Shown in pieces: positions 1 through 8,881 of a stretch of DNA of 30,166 nucleotides (position 1 is its first letter; each line of letters starts with the position of its first letter). The translations under genes and the position numbers were made by a program. The stretch is from DASUZB01 sp036377075 (GTDB lineage Bacteria; Actinomycetota; CALGFH01). The notes below the pieces were generated by a model that did not search any database, was not told the DNA's origin, and saw nothing but the letters and a program-made list of their open reading frames with translations. The stretch is from contig DASUZB010000209.1 of assembly GCA_036377075.1 (NCBI GenBank), positions 1 through 30,166 of the forward strand. The letters are read 5' to 3'.

Positions 1-553
1 ACTGGTACAGCGTCCACTCGGAGCCAGGGGCGAACACCCGCAGCACGCCGCCGTAGTCGCTGGCCGCGGGCCCGCTGAACTGTGGCACCGGCGCCCCGGT
101 CCCCAGGAACCAGGGGGTACAGACCTGGATCGAAGCACTCCCGGCAAAGCCGAACTCGGCGCAGGCGCGAGCCCCGACGCTGCCGTCCACCAGGGCCGAC
201 GCAAAGGGGTTGTCGGCGGCGCCCTCGCGGACCCCGTTGGCGTTCTCCACCCATATCACCTGGGGGGAGGGGCCATCGCCGATCACCGCCCAGTTGGCGT
301 TGCACCAAGGCGAGTAGTACAGCCCGATCTGTCCGCCCGGTTCCTTGAACGTCTTGAAGACGGGTGAGGACCACAGGGGGTTGTAGTAGTCGCCCTGGCC
401 GCAGCCGTTGTCGGGGAAGCTGCCGTTACACGAACTGCCGGAGCACGGGCGCGGAGGTATCGGGTCCGCGCTTGCGGGCGCGGGGAGCAAGGTGGCGGCC
501 ATGGTCGTGATCACGACCGCGGTCATGAGCAGGCGGGTGAGCTGCCGGGGCAT
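1..553 (-). CDS. Secreted DUF2690-like protein (C-terminus cut by window edge)
   Basis: The ATG at 553 is preceded by AAGGA about 9 bases upstream, and the frame stays open for 184 codons to the window edge, so the C-terminus is missing. Residues 1-30 form an export signal: basic start, hydrophobic stretch, then an ASA-like cleavage site before DPIPPRP. The mature part is rich in Cys, Trp and Tyr. It contains the stretch GLYYSPWCNANWAVI, which resembles the core of the DUF2690 family of small secreted actinobacterial proteins. Later Cys residues (ARACAEFGF, IQVCTPWF) suggest disulfides outside the cell. It starts 52 bases after the stop of the large SGNH/golvesin gene on the same strand, so the two are probably co-transcribed. 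Function is unknown. The family assignment comes from remembered motif similarity only. Confidence 0.72.
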   Translation of the reverse strand, partial: MPRQLTRLLMTAVVITTMAATLLPAPASADPIPPRPCSGSSCNGSFPDNGCGQGDYYNPLWSSPVFKTFKEPGGQIGLYYSPWCNANWAVIGDGPSPQVIWVENANGVREGAADNPFASALVDGSVGARACAEFGFAGSASIQVCTPWFLGTGAPVPQFSGPAASDYGGVLRVFAPGSEWTLYQ

Positions 554-605
554 GGGCTGGATTCCTTCGTGAGAAGCCGGGCTTCGACGCGGTGCGAGCT
601 CAGGC

Positions 606-3600
606 TCACGGGATGGTGGGGAGGAAGGCTTTGAGGTCTTGGGCCTCCCTGCGGTACCCGGGCGTGGTGGGGTGGTAGTAGTTGTCCTTGAGGGAGTCGT
701 CGCCCTGGAGCGGGTTGTCGGGCGGCTTGATCCAGGGGAAGTCGGTGCACAGCTCGTGGCCGGCGAAGGCCTGCTCCTCGTCCAGGACGCTGATGCCAGC
801 GTCGCGGGCGGCGGCGATGACCACCTGGTCGAGCTCATGGGGCTTGCCTGACAGCCATACCGCGTCGTCCGCCCTGAGCAGGGAGCAGAGCCCCTGGCTG
901 AGGCGGGTGAGTTGCGCTGGGTAGGTCACCGCGACCACGGTGGTCGTTGCCGGGACGGCGGCCTTGACCGCCTTGAACGTATCGGTGAGCGGGGCGCGTA
1001 GGCCGCTGATCCGGCGGCTGACCTGGTCGCTGCCGTCGGGGTTGGTGAACCTCCTCTGGCAGCTCTGCCCGCTGCGCCCTCCGGGTGAGGGCAGGCCGAG
1101 GTACGCGTAGGCGCACTCGACGATGACACCGCCGAAGCCCATGTCGTTGCCGCCGATGCCAACGGTGACCAGCCTGGGGCTGGGAGCCAGCTTGAGGAGG
1201 TCGACCTGGGGGCTCGGCTCGCCGTTCTTGGCGCTGCCGCCGGAGCCGCGGTTGCTGCTGGTCTGGACGCCGGCAGGCGGCGGGGTCTTGTAGTAGATGG
1301 TCCCGTCGGGGCCGTAGGACAGTGCGACGCCGGCCACGTCCCACATGGTCGACCCCGAGCACGCCAGGTGGACCACGGGCATGGCCCTGAACGTGGTGGT
1401 CATGGCCGCGTACTGGCGCTGGTACGCGTTCGGCGATCGGTGGCACAGGTTGCGAAGGTCACCGGAGCTCGGGTCGGAGACGGTGACGTCGGTTCCCTCG
1501 TCCCAGGGGCCACCGGTGCCTTCCCCGGAAGCATAGGAGTCGCCCAGCGCGACGTAGGAGCCGGCGGCGACAGGGACGAAGGCGAGCGCGTCGAAGGCGA
1601 CGTCGTTGCCCTGGCTGGTGTCGCCGGCGGGGGTGACGCTGTCCAGCGACACGTGGGCGCCGGGCCACAGGGGGAAGAACCCGAGGCTGATCCACTGGTT
1701 GCTGTAGGGGTTCTGGTTGAGGGTGCGGCGCCAGAAGTGCAGGGCGCCGGTGGCGTCGGGGCTGGTCACCTGGTAGGAGGCGTGGGTGGAGGTGGCGCCT
1801 GGGGTCGGGACGAACACCCTGAGCTCGTAGAGCCCTCCGGCGGGCAGGGTCGGGGCCCAGGTGCCGGTGACCGCTCGGCCGACGTCGGAGAACGGCCGGC
1901 TGTGGGTGAACCAGATGTGGCCGCCGAAGCCGGTGCCGAGCTGGTGCAGGTCGAGGTTGGCGAGGTGGCCGGGGCCGAGCGGGTCGCCGTCGGCGTCACT
2001 GAACCGGAAGGTGCCGCCGTCGCGCCAGCCGGACGGCGTGGTCGGGCAGCCGACCACGTTGGGGGTCGACCCGCCGGGGTTCTGGTCGGGCAGCGCGGCG
2101 TCGTCGACGATGATCGCCGTCGACGGCAGGCCCGAGGCGGTACAGGCCGGGTGGCGGTTGACCGGGGCGGGCTCCGGGGTGTCCGGGCTCTGGATGGTGT
2201 ACGACAGCGGCGTGCAGTTGCTGCCGGTGCTGCAGTCGACCCACCGGGCGGGTGCGTTCCACCAACAGGTGGCGTCCACGTTGGGGCAGGGATTGCTGCT
2301 GGTGGGATTGCAGGCATTGACGCCGTGGCCGCAGAAGGTGGCGCGGCCGGGCAGGGTGACGAACTTGCCGCCACCGGTGGCCCAGTCGTAGGTGCCGGCG
2401 TAGCGGAGGTGGCCTTCGGGGTCGACCTGGGGGGTCTCGGCCCAGCCGAGGACCTTCTCCTGGTAGGGCCAGTACTGGGGAGTCTTGGCGTCGTCGTAGG
2501 TCTGCACCGCGCCGTTGTGCAGGAACGGGTGCCGGTCGGGCGGGTAGATCGGGTTGGCCGGGTTGTTGAACCAGCCCAGCCCACTGTTCGGCTCCCCGTT
2601 GCCGACCAGGTGCACGCCGGAGTTGTAGGCCCAGATCGCGCCGTACCAGTTCTCGACCATCGCCGGGTTGCCGTCGTTCATCCTGATGCCGAGCGCGGCG
2701 AGCTGGTTCCACTTGTCGACCAGGATCTTGACGGCGGCGGCGACGTTCTCGGCGTAGTCGGTCGCGACCGCGACCTGGGTGGCGGCGGGCAGCTGCCCCG
2801 CGCGCATCCCGTCGGTGATCTGGCCGATCCCGTAGCCGCAGTCGGCCCGGTCGTAGTCGATGTCGGCAGGGTTGGCGGGGTCGCTGGCGCCGTAGAAGTT
2901 GGCGACCAGCGGGTTGCCGCCGTAGCCGGCCAGCGCGTGCCAGCTGGCCTGGTTCCAGTTGGACTCCTGCGCCAGGATCCCGTACAGCACCTGCGGCGGG
3001 ACGGTATCCTCCGCGCCCGGGTAGCCGGCGACGTCGGCGTGGGGGAAGTCCTGGTCGGGCCAGTGCCGTGGCATCGCCTGGGTGCCGACGCGGTAGTCCT
3101 GCGGGTCGCCGGGCCGCCCGGGGATGTGGGCGCTGGTCAGCCAGTTGCGCGTGGCCTGCTGCACGGCCCAGTCGACCTGGGCGTTGCTGGGCTGCGGGAC
3201 CTGGTTCCACAGGCTGTTGCGCGGCACCCCGCAGGTCGGCGTGGTGGTGTTGGCCGCCGCGGCCGCAGCGCCGGCGGCCAGGTCGCGGGACGGCAGCGCG
3301 GTGGTCGCCGCGGCCGGTGCCGGCAGCTTCGAGGTCGCGACGGCCGCCCCCGCGCTGCTCTGGTCCGCGACCGTGTTGCGCCCGGCGCGGCTCGCGGGCA
3401 GGCCGACCCGATCCAGCCGCCCGCCGCCGACCCGCCGCAGCCCTGCCCGGTCCCAGCGCCACACGCTGGCGCGCTCCCCCGCCGCCGCCAGCAGGTCGAC
3501 GCCGCCCCCCGGGTCGGGGCGCAGGTCGAACGCCAGGCCGTCGACGCGCCCAAGCGCGGCGACCCGCCGCCCGGCCAGCCGCACCAGGCTGCCGCCCCGC

Positions 3601-4331
3601 GCCGCGACCGCGCCGTCGGCCACCGGGACCGCGGAGGTCAGCTCGCCGGCGACCGTCCGGGTCTGCAGCACCGCACCGCTGCGGGCGTCCATCACGGTGA
3701 TGCGACTGGTGGCCTGGTCGCGGCCAAGGTAGCTGGTCAGCGCGACCGTGCGGCCGGCGCCGCAGCCCGGGTTGAAGTACGCCAGCGATACCCCGGCGGC
3801 CAGCGGCCGCACCGCGCCGGTGCGCGCATCGATCGCGTAGGCCAGGCCACCACGGCCCATCCCCGCCTCGCTGTTGTTGGCGTGCCATGGCGCCACCACC
3901 GCGACCACCTGCCGGCCGTCACCGGTCAGGCACTGCTGCCCGATCCAGCGCTCGCCGTCCGGCGCGCCCGGTCGCAGCGTTGCCAGGGCGCGCCAGCGCC
4001 AGCCACCAACCGAGCTGGCCGCGAACACGTGCCAACCGGCGCCGTCGCCGACGCCGCTGATCGCCTCGGTTCCCTCCGGGACCGGTGCGGCGCGCCCGGC
4101 CCGCGTGGACCGCGCCGGACGGTCGCCCGCCGACCGTCCGGGATCCAGCCCGCCCGCCGCCGCGGCCCGTACCGCGGCGCCGGCGCCGGCCGCTCGCGCC
4201 GTCCCGCCCGCGGTCGCGGGACTGGCCGCAGCCGGGCCCGTAACCAGGCCCGCTACGGCAGCGGCCGCGGTGGCCAGCGCCAGCCAACGCCGACGACGGA
4301 GACGGCCGCCGATTCCACCAGCTTCCACCAC
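606..4331 (-). CDS. Secreted multidomain protein: SLT-like, golvesin-like and SGNH esterase modules
   Basis: I chose the GTG at 4331 because AGGAGG lies 9 bases upstream. The in-frame ATG at 4382 has no ribosome site and sits inside a hairpin. The product is 1241 residues. An Arg-rich start and an Ala-rich hydrophobic stretch form a signal peptide. Roughly residues 75-330 look like repeated beta strands (propeller-like). Residues around 370-650 hold a lytic-transglycosylase-like core, ILAQESNWN with Glu456, then CGYGIGQITDGM. Residues about 764-919 resemble the golvesin C-terminal/Xly carbohydrate-binding-like domain. The last 320 residues are an SGNH hydrolase: GDSYASGEG (Ser932), GIGGNDMGF (Asn1062) and DNYYHPTTPGY (Asp1217, His1220). 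Inferred role: extracellular binding and cleavage of cell-wall glycan plus ester hydrolysis. All expected catalytic residues of the SGNH part are present. Transglycosylase activity is less certain. Confidence 0.85.
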   Translation of the reverse strand: MVEAGGIGGRLRRRRWLALATAAAAVAGLVTGPAAASPATAGGTARAAGAGAAVRAAAAGGLDPGRSAGDRPARSTRAGRAAPVPEGTEAISGVGDGAGWHVFAASSVGGWRWRALATLRPGAPDGERWIGQQCLTGDGRQVVAVVAPWHANNSEAGMGRGGLAYAIDARTGAVRPLAAGVSLAYFNPGCGAGRTVALTSYLGRDQATSRITVMDARSGAVLQTRTVAGELTSAVPVADGAVAARGGSLVRLAGRRVAALGRVDGLAFDLRPDPGGGVDLLAAAGERASVWRWDRAGLRRVGGGRLDRVGLPASRAGRNTVADQSSAGAAVATSKLPAPAAATTALPSRDLAAGAAAAAANTTTPTCGVPRNSLWNQVPQPSNAQVDWAVQQATRNWLTSAHIPGRPGDPQDYRVGTQAMPRHWPDQDFPHADVAGYPGAEDTVPPQVLYGILAQESNWNQASWHALAGYGGNPLVANFYGASDPANPADIDYDRADCGYGIGQITDGMRAGQLPAATQVAVATDYAENVAAAVKILVDKWNQLAALGIRMNDGNPAMVENWYGAIWAYNSGVHLVGNGEPNSGLGWFNNPANPIYPPDRHPFLHNGAVQTYDDAKTPQYWPYQEKVLGWAETPQVDPEGHLRYAGTYDWATGGGKFVTLPGRATFCGHGVNACNPTSSNPCPNVDATCWWNAPARWVDCSTGSNCTPLSYTIQSPDTPEPAPVNRHPACTASGLPSTAIIVDDAALPDQNPGGSTPNVVGCPTTPSGWRDGGTFRFSDADGDPLGPGHLANLDLHQLGTGFGGHIWFTHSRPFSDVGRAVTGTWAPTLPAGGLYELRVFVPTPGATSTHASYQVTSPDATGALHFWRRTLNQNPYSNQWISLGFFPLWPGAHVSLDSVTPAGDTSQGNDVAFDALAFVPVAAGSYVALGDSYASGEGTGGPWDEGTDVTVSDPSSGDLRNLCHRSPNAYQRQYAAMTTTFRAMPVVHLACSGSTMWDVAGVALSYGPDGTIYYKTPPPAGVQTSSNRGSGGSAKNGEPSPQVDLLKLAPSPRLVTVGIGGNDMGFGGVIVECAYAYLGLPSPGGRSGQSCQRRFTNPDGSDQVSRRISGLRAPLTDTFKAVKAAVPATTTVVAVTYPAQLTRLSQGLCSLLRADDAVWLSGKPHELDQVVIAAARDAGISVLDEEQAFAGHELCTDFPWIKPPDNPLQGDDSLKDNYYHPTTPGYRREAQDLKAFLPTIP

Positions 4332-4802
4332 GATCGCCACCCTCCTCAGACCTCCGCTACAGGCCGCTCCCCCACGGCCCATCCAGGCCGTGGGGAGCCG
4401 CGACCACCCGACGGGGCGGGGGAGCCAGTCGGGTCCCCTGAACCGGGGGCGCGTACCGCCTGCATCCCCGGCGAATCAGCACGGCTTGGCCGTGACCCCC
4501 GGCAACCCAAAGGCGCGGGCCAGCGGCGGCACCCTACGAACCCGGCGTCCATCACTCGTCAATCGCGGGTCAACCCGCAGGTCACGGCGCGTACGCTCGG
4601 TCCTCCCCGGGGATATCGTGGCGAGTGGCCTGGTCGAGGCTCAGGTCGGCCCTTCTGGCCGGTCGGGCTCACCGAAGAGCGGCGAGTGGCCCAGCGAAGA
4701 CGCGGGGGTAGTGGGCCTTCCGCACCACGGCCGGTGAGGTAAGACTTCCGGCGGTAGACGGGCCGCCGGCCACGTCCTGCACGCAGGAGAGCGACGACGC
4801 CG
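4332..4802. other. Divergent intergenic region, 471 bases
   Basis: No convincing gene is seen here. It separates the secreted SGNH/golvesin gene (minus) from the SARP regulator (plus). Minus-strand leader features include a TAGGGT hexamer at 4531-4536 that could be a -10 element, a CACGGC-CAA-GCCGTG hairpin, a CCCGAC...GTCGGG pairing, and a strong hairpin at 4366-4398. On the plus side there is an inverted repeat CCGGCGG/CCGCCGG at 4748-4769, just before the regulator. Promoters for both genes must lie here, but neither is clear enough to place firmly. Confidence 0.6.
4366..4398 (-). repeat. GC-rich hairpin in the leader of the SGNH/golvesin gene
   Basis: CCCCACGGCC (4370-4379) and GGCCGTGGGG (4386-4395) pair over 10 bases with a 6-base loop. 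Three more pairs follow beyond a one-base bulge. The structure ends about 20 bases before the AGGAGG of the gene starting at 4331 and has no T-tract. It could be an attenuator or a switch element in the leader, or just a stable mRNA 5' structure. Confidence 0.5.
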
Positions 4803-7802
4803 ATGGAGTTCCGGGCACTTGGACCGCTGGTGGTCTACGGCGACGACGGCACGGCCCTGCCGATCCGCCAGGGCACGCAGCGGCTGTTGCTGTCACTGCT
4901 GCTGCTGCACGCCAACCAGCCGTTGTCGAGCGGATGGCTGGCGGAGGCGCTGTGGAGCCCCGCGACCCAGCTGGGCGACCCCTCCTCCCTGGACACCCCG
5001 CCCCGACCCGCCGGCGCGGCAGGCCACCGGCTGCGGACCCAGGTGTGGGCGCTGCGCCGCGTACTGCAGGGCGGGACGGAGGCCGGCGCGGCGGCGGGGC
5101 GGCTGCAGACCAGCCCGGGCGGCGGCTACCTCCTGCGGGTCGCCCCCGACGAGCTGGACCTGCTGCGGTTCCGGCGCCTCGCCGCCGCCGGCAGGCAGAC
5201 CCTGGCCGACGGCGACGCCGCCGCCGCGATCGGGCAGCTCGAGCAGGCGGTGGGGCTGTGGCGGGGGGCGCCGCTGGCCGACCTCGACCCGGACCGGCAG
5301 GCGTCGGCGGTGCTCGCCGGGGAGTTGGCGCGGCTGGAGGAGGAGCGGCTGGGCGCGGTGGAGGCGCTCGTCGGGGCGCGGCTTGCCGCGAACGGGGCGG
5401 GCGCGGTGGACGGCGCGCTGACCGGGGAGCTGCGGGCGCTGCTGGCGGCGTACCCGTTGCGCGAGCGGCTGTGGGGTTACCTGATGCTGGCGCTGTACCG
5501 CGCCGGCCGGCAGGCCGATGCGCTGGCGGCGTTCGCGCAAGTCCGCGAGCTGCTGGTGGAGGAGCTGGGGGTGGAGCCCAGTCCGGAGCTGCAGCGGCTC
5601 CAGCGGCAGATCCTCGCCGCCGACCCGGCCCTGGAATCCCTGCCGGAGCGGGCCGCCGTCGTCGCCGACCCGGTTCCGGCGTCGGTGCCGCGGCAGCTCC
5701 CCGCCGACGTCACCGCCTTCACCGGCCGTGAGCGCGAGCTCGACCAGCTCGTTGCGCTGCTCCAGTCCGCCGGCGAGGCCGGGACGGGAGCGGTCGTGGT
5801 TGCCGCCATCGACGGCATGGGCGGGGTCGGCAAGTCCGCCCTGGCCATCCACGCCGCTCACCAGCTCGCCGGCCGCTTCCCCGACGGCCAGCTCTACCTC
5901 AACCTCCGAAGCGCCACGCCGGGGGCCGTTCCCCTCGAGCCCCTGGACGGGCTCGGTCGCATGCTGCGCGCCCTCGGCCTCGACCCGGGCCGGATCCCTG
6001 GCCAGGTCGAGGAGGCCGCCGCGTCGTTCCGCACGCTGGCCGCGGGACGGCGGCTGCTGCTGGTGCTGGACAACGCCCACGACGCCGAGCAGGTCCGACC
6101 GCTCCTGCCGGCCAGCCCGAGCTGTGCCGTGCTGGTCACCAGCCGTCAGGCGCTCAACACCCTCGACGGCGCCAAGCTGCTGCACCTGGACGTCCTGACC
6201 CAGGAGCTGGCGCTCACGCTGCTCGGCCGGCTGGCCGGACCGGCGCGCATCGCCACCGATCTGCAGGCCGCCACCGAGGTGGTGCGCTACTGCGGCTACC
6301 TGCCGCTGGCGATCCGCATCGCCGCCGCCCGCCTGGCCGCCCGCCCTACCTGGCCGGTCGCCGAGCTGGCGAGCCGCCTGGCCGAGGCCAGCAGTCGCCT
6401 GGAGGAGCTGGCAGTCGACGACCTCGGGGTGCGGGCCAGCTTCGAGGTCTCCCTGGCCGCGCTCGAGCACAGCGCCGACCCAACCGAGCAGGCCGCTGCC
6501 AGGGCGTTCGGGCTGCTCAGCCTCCCCGACGGCCCGGACCTCGACGCGGCCGCCGGGGCATGGCTGCTGGACCAGCCGCAGGCGTCTGCCGGCCGGCTGC
6601 TGGAGCGCCTGGTCGATGCCCGGCTGCTGGAGAGCCCCCGGCCAGGCCGCTACCAGCTCGACGACCTGGTCCGCCTGTACGCGCGCCAGCAAGGACAGGA
6701 GATTCCCGCCGGCGAGCGGCTGGCCGCCCTCAACCGGCTGGTGGGCGGCTACCTCGTGGCCGCCCGCCGCGCGAGCACCCTGTTGCGATCCGCCCACTCA
6801 GGGCCGCCCACCGCCGGCGATGCCGACCGTGGAACCTGGCCGCGCTCGCGGGCACAGGCGCTGCACTGGTTCGAGACCGAGCACGCCAACCTCCTGGCCG
6901 CCGCGCAGCAGGCCACAACGGTGGGAGCGTCGCCCGCGGTTACCATGCAGCTCGCCGAGGCGCTGTTCGACTGCTACACGGCCTGGACCCACCAGTATCA
7001 GATCCACGCGATGGCGCAGCTCGTCCGCGGGATCGAACGGCAGGTCAGCGAAGAGCACGGCCAGCCCGGCCCGGGCGACCATCCAGGCGTGGCCTGCGAG
7101 CACCTGTCCCAGCAGCACGCCGCGCTCGACTGCGTCGAGTACGCCACGGCGACCACTCGCGCTTCGACCGACGGCGGCCGCGCCGGCGACCAGCAGGCCG
7201 GGCGCTGGCACGACGGGCTCGGCGGGGCGGAGGCATACGCCCGCTACTGGCAGGACTGGGCGAGGCTCAACCGGCTCGCCCTGCGGGTCGCCAGCCGTTT
7301 GGGCGACCGCGACGGCGAGGCGAAGGCGCTCGGCGGGCTGTCCTGCGCCTACTTCTGGCTGCGGCGGCCACACCAGGCGCTGCCAGCGATCCGACGCTGC
7401 CTGACGCTGGCCGAGCAGGCGGGCGACCAGGCCCGCCGCCAGCGGGTGCTGCGCTGCCTCGGCACCGTGAACATCCAGCTGGGCCGCCTGGCGACCGCGA
7501 TCGTCCACCTGGAGCAGAGCCTGGCGATCGCGCGCCAGCGTGGCGACCACCAGGGTCAGGGCGCCGCCTCGTACGACCTGGCCGTCACCCACGTGGCCCT
7601 GGCACGCCCGGATGCCGCCATCGCCCACCTCGAGCGCAGCCTGGCGATCGCCCGGCGGCTCGGGCAGCGCCTGGACGCGGCGAAGGCGCTGTGGCGGCTC
7701 GGCGCGTTGCTCCACACGCGCGGGGACCACGACCGGGCGCGTGCCGCCCAGCGGGACGCCCAAGCCATCCTCGAGCAGCTCGACACGCGGGTCGATCCCT
7801 AG
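4803..7802 (+). CDS. SARP/AfsR-type transcriptional regulator with BTAD, NB-ARC and TPR regions
   Basis: The product is 999 residues, ATG start, with AGGAG about 13 bases upstream. Residues 1-110 form the OmpR-type winged-helix DNA-binding domain typical of SARPs. Residues about 115-270 are the BTAD helical domain, ending near ELGVEPSPEL. An NB-ARC/STAND ATPase follows: P-loop GMGGVGKS (Lys344, Ser345) and Walker B LLLVLDNA (Asp423). The last 160 residues or so contain TPR-like repeats with HLEQSLAIA and HLERSLAIA. The length and order match AfsR-like pathway activators that control secondary metabolism or development. Such proteins bind 11-base-spaced direct repeats near promoters. No biosynthetic cluster is seen here, so the target is unknown. 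The stop lies 21 bases from the stop of the convergent LLM gene, leaving no room for a clear terminator. Confidence 0.9.
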   Translation: MEFRALGPLVVYGDDGTALPIRQGTQRLLLSLLLLHANQPLSSGWLAEALWSPATQLGDPSSLDTPPRPAGAAGHRLRTQVWALRRVLQGGTEAGAAAGRLQTSPGGGYLLRVAPDELDLLRFRRLAAAGRQTLADGDAAAAIGQLEQAVGLWRGAPLADLDPDRQASAVLAGELARLEEERLGAVEALVGARLAANGAGAVDGALTGELRALLAAYPLRERLWGYLMLALYRAGRQADALAAFAQVRELLVEELGVEPSPELQRLQRQILAADPALESLPERAAVVADPVPASVPRQLPADVTAFTGRERELDQLVALLQSAGEAGTGAVVVAAIDGMGGVGKSALAIHAAHQLAGRFPDGQLYLNLRSATPGAVPLEPLDGLGRMLRALGLDPGRIPGQVEEAAASFRTLAAGRRLLLVLDNAHDAEQVRPLLPASPSCAVLVTSRQALNTLDGAKLLHLDVLTQELALTLLGRLAGPARIATDLQAATEVVRYCGYLPLAIRIAAARLAARPTWPVAELASRLAEASSRLEELAVDDLGVRASFEVSLAALEHSADPTEQAAARAFGLLSLPDGPDLDAAAGAWLLDQPQASAGRLLERLVDARLLESPRPGRYQLDDLVRLYARQQGQEIPAGERLAALNRLVGGYLVAARRASTLLRSAHSGPPTAGDADRGTWPRSRAQALHWFETEHANLLAAAQQATTVGASPAVTMQLAEALFDCYTAWTHQYQIHAMAQLVRGIERQVSEEHGQPGPGDHPGVACEHLSQQHAALDCVEYATATTRASTDGGRAGDQQAGRWHDGLGGAEAYARYWQDWARLNRLALRVASRLGDRDGEAKALGGLSCAYFWLRRPHQALPAIRRCLTLAEQAGDQARRQRVLRCLGTVNIQLGRLATAIVHLEQSLAIARQRGDHQGQGAASYDLAVTHVALARPDAAIAHLERSLAIARRLGQRLDAAKALWRLGALLHTRGDHDRARAAQRDAQAILEQLDTRVDP

Positions 7803-7823
7803 GGCGTGGCCTGCTCGTCGGTG

Positions 7824-8666
7824 TCAGACGCGCCCGACGAGGGTCTCGCCGACCGACCCGATGAGCTCCTCGACGGCGGAGCCGTCGGCGCTGGACGACT
7901 GCACCAGCAACCGGTGCACGCCCAGGTCGGCGTAGCGCCGCGCGGTCGCCAGGTCGACCGGCCCCGGCGGCGTGATGGTGATCTCGAGCTCGCCGAGGTC
8001 GGCAGGACGGTCGCAGGCGGCAGCGACCTTGCGGAGTCCGGTCAGGGCCTCGGCCGCCTCCTCCACGTCCAGATACACGCCGTACCAGCCGTTCGCGGTG
8101 GTGACCGCGCGGCGGTGGGCGGCGGCGGAGTGCCCGCCGACCACGATCGGCGGGTGGGGCCGCTGCACCGGCCACGGACGCTGGAAGACCCCATCGAACG
8201 AGACGAACCGACCCTGGAACGACGGCGCCGGGTCGGTCCACAGCGTCCGCATCGCCGCGAGGTACTCGTCGGTGCGGGCACCCCGGTCGGCCAGCGACGC
8301 CCCCAGCGCCCGCAGCTCCCGCTCCACGTAGCCGACGCCGATCCCGACCGTCAGGCGGCCCCTGGCCAGGATGTCGATCGACGCGAGCTGCTTGGCTAGG
8401 AGGACCGGTTGGCGCTGCGGCAGCACGAGCACGCCGAAGCCGAGCCGTACCCTGGTGGTCACCGCAGCCAGGTAGCTCACCTCGACCACGACCTCCAGGC
8501 GTGGCTGCTCGCCGTCGAACTCGGCGGGAAGGGCGACGTGGTCGCCGACCCAGATCGACTCGAACCCGGCCTCTTCCGCCAACCGCGCCCGGTGGGCCAC
8601 CGTGTCGGGTTCGACGCCGCCGCCGCGCAGCAGCCCGTACAAGCCAAACTTGAGCCCCTCCGCCAC
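7824..8666 (-). CDS. LLM-class (F420 or flavin dependent) oxidoreductase
   Basis: I chose the GTG at 8666 because AGGAGG lies 7 bases upstream. The open frame runs far further upstream, but without a ribosome site. The product is 280 residues and begins LKFGLYGLL. Family signs are FESIWVGDHVALP near the start, TRVRLGFGVLVLPQRQPVLLAKQLASIDILARGRLTVGIGVGY in pieces across the middle, and PIVVGGHS later. These match the TIM-barrel luciferase-like monooxygenase family; the LxFGVLVLPQRxP and GRLxxGIGVGY stretches are typical of F420-using members. The substrate is unknown. It is divergent from the MBL-fold gene, and the 258 bases between them hold several repeats that may be shared operators. Confidence 0.88.
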   Translation of the reverse strand: MAEGLKFGLYGLLRGGGVEPDTVAHRARLAEEAGFESIWVGDHVALPAEFDGEQPRLEVVVEVSYLAAVTTRVRLGFGVLVLPQRQPVLLAKQLASIDILARGRLTVGIGVGYVERELRALGASLADRGARTDEYLAAMRTLWTDPAPSFQGRFVSFDGVFQRPWPVQRPHPPIVVGGHSAAAHRRAVTTANGWYGVYLDVEEAAEALTGLRKVAAACDRPADLGELEITITPPGPVDLATARRYADLGVHRLLVQSSSADGSAVEELIGSVGETLVGRV

Positions 8667-8723
8667 CGGCGCTCCTCCTGGTCCGATCGGGTATGGCCCC
8701 GTCACGGTAGGAGCAGTCCAGCC

Positions 8724-8769
8724 ATCTGGCGAATGAGGGTATTGGCCAGATACCATGCGCAAAGCGCAT
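8724..8769. promoter_or_regulatory. Two inverted repeats between divergent LLM and MBL genes
   Basis: ATCTGGC (8724-8730) and GCCAGAT (8745-8751) form a perfect 7-base inverted repeat with a 14-base spacer. Three bases later, ATGCGC-AAA-GCGCAT (8755-8769) forms a second, 6-base inverted repeat. Their place between divergent genes suits a regulator binding site. No regulator gene is directly adjacent other than the SARP at 4803. Confidence 0.4.
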
Positions 8770-8848
8770 AGCTGGAGCGTGTCGTGGACGTCGCGCCCCT
8801 CCGAGGCCGGCCGACGCCTCGAGCAGGCGGGAGGACACGCGTGAGGGC

Positions 8849-8881
8849 GGGCGTGGGACGGGCGTTGGACGGGCGGGAGGA
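8849..8881 (+). repeat. 11-base direct repeats upstream of the MBL-fold gene
   Basis: GGGCGTGGGAC (8849-8859) is followed immediately by GGGCGTTGGAC (8860-8870), identical at 10 of 11 bases. A weaker third copy, GGGCGGGAGGA, fills 8871-8881. A possible -10 element TACGCT starts at 8882. An 11-base period is the spacing used by SARP/OmpR-type activators, and a SARP gene lies nearby. The link is inference. Confidence 0.4.

Noticed and set aside
4332..4382. ATG at 4382 as start of the SGNH/golvesin protein
   Set aside because: It has no ribosome site and sits in a strong hairpin. The GTG at 4331 has AGGAGG at 9 bases.
4332..4600. c-di-AMP (ydaO) riboswitch or SAM-class riboswitch in the leader
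   Set aside because: GGGGACCC and GGCAACCC strings recall these classes, but the ydaO 3' core (CCGTCAGCTAACC-like) and the full SAM core are absent on both strands. Kept only as an unassigned structured leader.
1368..4742. A 1124-codon open frame on the plus strand
   Set aside because: It lies wholly opposite the SGNH/golvesin gene, whose domains are clear. Its product has Gly/Val/Arg-rich, low-complexity composition without a recognisable domain. Long antisense frames are expected at this GC content.
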